Origin: Rhinopithecus roxellana
Lineage: Eukaryota > Chordata > Mammalia > Primates > Cercopithecidae
Assembly: GCF_007565055.1 (NCBI RefSeq)
Contig: NC_044558.1
Coordinates: forward strand, 124,484,235-124,548,234
Direction of reading: 5' to 3'
Length of the DNA stretch: 64,000 bases
A program made the position numbers and the translations under genes. Below the pieces are notes generated by a model. The model was not told where the DNA came from and did no database searches. It saw nothing but the letters and a program-made list of their open reading frames with translations. Shown one piece after another: positions 60,336-64,000 of this stretch (position 1 is its first letter; each line of letters begins with the position of its first letter).

Positions 60336-60952
60336 TTAAAAAAACAAGCAAACAAGGTATTCAGGCAACAAAGAACGTGATAAATACAATAGTACCTCAC
60401 ATCTCAATGTGAACATTTAATTTAAAGGCCTAAATGATCCATTTAAAAGATACAGAATGGCAGAATGGATAAGAATTCACCAACCAAGTATCTGCTGTCT
60501 TCAGAAGATTCACCTGGCATATAAGGACTCACATAAACTTAAGGTATAGAGGTGGAAAAGATATTTCATACAAACAGACACAAAAGTGAGCCAGAGTAAC
60601 TATTCTTATATAAGACAAAACAAACTTTAAAGCAACAGTAGTTTGAAAAGACCAAGAGGAACATTGTATAATGACAAAAGGACTTGTCCCAAAGGAAAAT
60701 ATCACAATTCTAAAAATACATCTAACATGGCAGCCCCCAAATTTATAAAGCAATTACTTCTAGACAGAAGAAATGAGATTAGATGGCAACACAATAATAG
60801 TTGGGGACTTCAATACTTCACTGACAGCATTAGACAAGTCATTAACACAGAAAGTTAACAAAGAAACAATGAACTTAAACTGTACCCTAGAACAAATGGA
60901 CTTAACAGATATTTATAGAACATTCTACCCAACAACTGCAAAATATACATTC

Positions 60953-61083
60953 TTTTTCTTTTTTTGAGATGGAGTCTGGCTCTGTCACACAGGCTGGAGT
61001 GCAGTGGCGCAATCTCCGCTCACTGCAAGCTCCATCTCCTGGGTTCACGCCATTCTCCTGCCTCAGCCTCCCGAGTAGCTGGA
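60953..61083 (-). mobile_element. AluY right half, antisense, cut at a deletion junction
   Basis: A T-rich tail, then GAGATGGAGTCTGGCTCTGT through CACGCCATTCTCCTGCCTCA to GAGTAGCTGG, where the Alu stops about halfway and MST internal sequence begins. Only the 3' half of the Alu is present. AluY-type bases (CACTGCAAGCTCCATCTCCT) are seen. Confidence 0.93.
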
Positions 61084-61904
61084 ACACCACTCTGAAGCCA
61101 CTTCCTGAATGTACCGTGGCTCTTTTTAGCTATAGCTGGAGTGGCTGAGAAGCAGGGCACCGAGTTCCTAGGCTACACACAGCACAGGCACCTAGGCCTG
61201 GCCTGTGAAACCGTTTTTTCCTCCTAGGCCTCTGAGTCTGTGATGGGAGGGGCTGCTTGTGAAGACTTCTGATACGCCCTGGAGACATTTTCCCCATTGT
61301 CTTCATGATTAACATTCAGCTCCTTGTTACTTATGCAAATTTCTGCATCTGGCTTGAATTTCTCCCAGAAAATAGGTTTTTATTTTCTACTGTATCATCA
61401 GACTGCAAATTTTTTGAACTTTTATGCTCTGCTTCCCTTTTAAACATAAGTTCCAACTCCAAAACATATCTTTGTGAATACATAAAACCAAATGCTTTTA
61501 ACAGTACCCAAGTCACATCTTGAATGCCTTATTGTTTATAAATTTCTTCTGTCAGATGCCTTAAATCATTTTTCTCAAGTTCAAAATTCCACAACTCTCC
61601 AGGGCAGGGCCACAATGCCACCAGTCTCTTTGCTAAAGCATAACAAGTCACCTTTGCTCCAGTTTCCAACAAGTTCTCATCTCCATCTGAGACCACCTCA
61701 ACCTGAGCTTAATTGGCCATATCCCTATCAGAATTTTCATCAAAACCATTCAACAACCCTCTAGGAAATTTCATGCTTCCTGATATCTTCCTGTCTTCTT
61801 CTGAGCCCTCCAAAGTGTTCCAATCTTTGCCTGTTATGCAGTTCCAAAGTTGCTTCCACATATTCACATATTTTTACAGCAGCACCCTACTGTACTAGTA
61901 CCAA
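61084..61904 (-). mobile_element. MST/THE1 internal region, antisense, 3' end missing
   Basis: GACTTCTGATACGCCCTGGA, CATTTTCCCCATTGTCTTCA, TTTCTGCATCTGGCTTGAAT, AGTTTCCAACAAGTTCTCAT and CTTCTGAGCCCTCCAAAGTG are antisense MaLR internal sequence next to its 5' LTR. It breaks off at 61084 against the half Alu, so the 3' internal part and the 3' LTR are gone. MaLR internals do not encode a known complete retroviral protein set, and the short frames at 61305-61898 are not supported. Confidence 0.85.
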
Positions 61905-62256
61905 TGTACTGTTCTCATGCTGCTAAAAAAGACATAGCCAAGACTGGATAATTTATGAAGGAAAGAGGTTTAATCGACTCCTATATCTATATGGCAGGGG
62001 AGGCCTAACAGTCATGTTGGAATGTGAATAAGGAGTAAAGTAACCTCTTACATGGCAGCAGTCAAAAGAGGTTATGCAAGGAAATTCCCATTTATAAAAC
62101 CATCAGATCTCATCAGACTTATTCAGTACTATGAGAACAGTATGGGGCAAACCACACCCATGTTTCAATGATCTCCACCTGACCCTTCCACTTGACATGT
62201 GAGAATTACTGCAATTTGAGGTGAGATTTCGTTGGGTACACAGCCAAACCATATCA
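61905..62256 (-). mobile_element. MST-type (ERVL-MaLR) 5' LTR, antisense
   Basis: Runs from TGTACTGTTCTCATGCTGCT on the left to CAGCCAAACCATATCA on the right, the inverted LTR. The middle is typical (ATAAAACCATCAGATCTCAT, TGATCTCCACCTGACCC). The internal region joins its left side, so it is the 5' LTR of a minus-strand copy. L1PB ORF2 resumes at 62258. Confidence 0.9.
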
Positions 62257-64000
62257 GAATATATTATAACTGATACCACAGAAATACAAAAGATCATTCA
62301 AGGCCACTATGAACATCTTTACCCATATAAACTAGAAAACCTAGAGGAGATGGATAAATTCTTGGAAATATCCAACCGTCCTAATTATACCAGGAAGATA
62401 TAGAAACTCTGAAAAGACCAATAAATGGTGAGGAAAAAAATTGCCAACAGAAAAAAGCCTAAGACCAGATGGATTCACAGCTGAATTCAATGAGACATTC
62501 AAATAAGAATTGGTACCATCCTATTGACACTATTTCACAACATGGATAAAGGGGAAATCCACCCTAAATCATTCTATGAAGCCAGCATCACCCTAATACC
62601 AAAACCAGGAAAGGACAGAACAAAAACAAAAACTACGAACAAAATCCTTGATGAATGTAGATGCAAAAATCCTTAACAAAGTACTAGTTAATCAAATCCA
62701 ACAGTATATAAAGAAGATAATCCATGATAATCAAGTGGGTTTCACACCAGGGATGCAGCGACAGTTTAATATATACAAGTCGATAAATGAGTCAATAAAT
62801 GTGATATACCACATAAACAGAATTAAAAACAAAAATCACATGTTCATATCAAATGACAGAAAAAGCATTGACAAAATTCAGCATCTCTTTATGATTAAAA
62901 CTCTCAGCAAAATTGTCATAAAAAGGACATCCTTAATGTAATAAAAGCCATCGGTGAAAAACCCACAGCCAACATTATATTGAATGGGGAAAAGTTTAAA
63001 GCATTTTCCCAGAGAACTGGAAGAAGACAAGAATTCTCACTCTCACCACTGCTATTCACCATGGTACTGGAAGTCCTAGCCAGAGCAATCAGACAAGGGA
63101 AGGAAATAAAGGACATCCAAATCAGTAAAGGGGAAGTCAACCTGTTGCTGTTTGCTGATAATATGATCATATACCTAGAAAACCCTAAAAAGTCCTCCAA
63201 AAAGCTCAAAAAACTGATAAAGAATTCATCAAACTTTCAGGATATAAAATCAATGTACAGAAATCAGTAGCACTGCTATACAGCAACAGCAACCAAGCTG
63301 AGAATCAAATCAAGAACTCAGCTCCTTTCATGATAGATGCAAAAATAATAATACAATAAAATACTTGGAATATACCTAACCAAGGAGGTAAAAGACCTCT
63401 ACAAGGAAACAAGGAAAACTACAAAACACTGCTAAAAGAAATCGTAGATGACAGAAACAAATGGAAACATACTCCATGCTCATGGATGAGTAGGATCAAT
63501 ATCATGAAAATGACCATACTGCCAAAAGCAATCTACAAATTCAATGCAATTTGCATCAAAATACTACCATCGTTCTTCACAGAACTAGAAAAAACAATCC
63601 TAAAATTCATATGGAACCAAAAAAGAGCTCACATAACCAAATCAAGACTAAGTAAAAATAACAAATCTGGAAATATTACATTACCTGACTTCAAACTACA
63701 CTACAAGGCCATAGTCACCAAAACAGCATGGTATTGGTATAAAAATAGGCTCATAGATCAATGGAACAGAATAGAGAATCCAAAAATAAACCCAAATACT
63801 TTCAGCCAACTGATCTTCGACAAAGCCAACAAAAGCAAAAAGTGAAGAAAGGACACCCTATTTAACAAATGTTGATGGGATAATTGGCAAGCCACGTGTA
63901 AAAGGATGAAACTGGATTTTCATCTCTCACCATATACAGAAATCAACTCAAGATGGATCAAGGATTTAAATCTAAGACCTGAAACCATACAAATTCTAGA

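Larger units (their letters stand above)
57879..64000 (+). mobile_element. L1PB-type LINE, near full length, interrupted at 60953-62257; runs off the window
   Basis: A GC-richer 5' UTR of about 1.5 kb (57879-59381) leads into ORF1 and ORF2 in the L1PB pattern. ORF2 is interrupted by an AluY half and an MST fragment and resumes at 62258. It ends at the window edge in the C-terminal part of ORF2, so the 3' UTR is not seen. About 600 bases of ORF2, between the endonuclease and the pre-RT linker, are missing at the interruption. It sits inside the older L1M at 55760-57878. Confidence 0.9.
60389..64000 (+). pseudogene. L1PB ORF2 remnant (endonuclease and reverse transcriptase)
   Basis: The endonuclease part lies at 60389-60952; the block EQMDLTDIYRTFYPTTAKYT is readable in the frame at 60773-60967. 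The RT part resumes at 62258. Frames at 62648-62941, 62980-63270 and 63486-63845 carry the RT core and what follows. The active site reads LLFADNMIIYLEN, where the second catalytic Asp is replaced by Asn. With stops, frameshifts and the missing ~200 codons, it is inactive. The C-terminus lies beyond the window. Confidence 0.9.

Noticed and set aside
1..64000. Search for a novel multi-gene or defence-like system
   Set aside because: There is no set of intact co-oriented ORFs; the window is a transposon-rich vertebrate intergenic or intronic region, and its notable signals are rearrangement scars and LTR/L1 promoters.

Overview
This is non-coding, AT-rich primate genomic DNA made almost entirely of interspersed repeats and old unique sequence. 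It is most likely human or another Old World primate or ape: it carries AluJ, AluS and AluY copies, L1PB and L1PA elements, MST/MaLR retrovirus-like LTRs and a MER11-type (HERV-K) LTR. I found no host protein-coding exon, tRNA, rRNA, snRNA, CRISPR array or operon. Every long open frame examined is a broken L1 frame, a frame inside an Alu or microsatellite, or chance. Family names come from memory of consensus sequences, and outer boundaries are good to about 5-30 bases unless a target-site duplication fixes them.

Layout. 0-6 kb: one old L1M in antisense, interrupted by an AluJ and an MLT2 LTR, with a perfect palindrome beside a TA/TG microsatellite. 6-16 kb: unique sequence with antisense MLT2 LTRs, an MST LTR, and a 273-base pure polypyrimidine tract that grew from an AluS tail. 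16-20 kb: a 5'-truncated L1PA with a 370-base internal duplication. 20-31 kb: unique sequence with L2, MIR, CA repeats, one AluY and one AluS. 31-36 kb: a solo MER11-like LTR with perfect 6-base flanking repeats, then a nest of L1 pieces (old L1M, a twin-primed L1 with its 5' part inverted, and an L1PA promoter end lacking its 3' end). 36-44 kb: MIR, a MER5-like hAT relic, an unusually long antisense L2, an L1 ORF2 fragment and an AluY. 44-55 kb: unique sequence with L1, L2, MIR and two Alus, and a local ~190-base duplication. 55.8-64 kb: an L1M interrupted by a near full-length L1PB, which itself carries an antisense MST provirus fragment and a half AluY joined at what looks like one deletion breakpoint. 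The L1PB runs off the window edge.

No genes act together here. The elements with plausible present-day activity are regulatory: the MER11 LTR and the L1PA 5' UTR (YY1 site), 2.5 kb apart and in the same orientation. I found no previously undescribed biological system. The most interesting signals are structural scars: templated duplications and inversions, twin priming, and a multi-element deletion.
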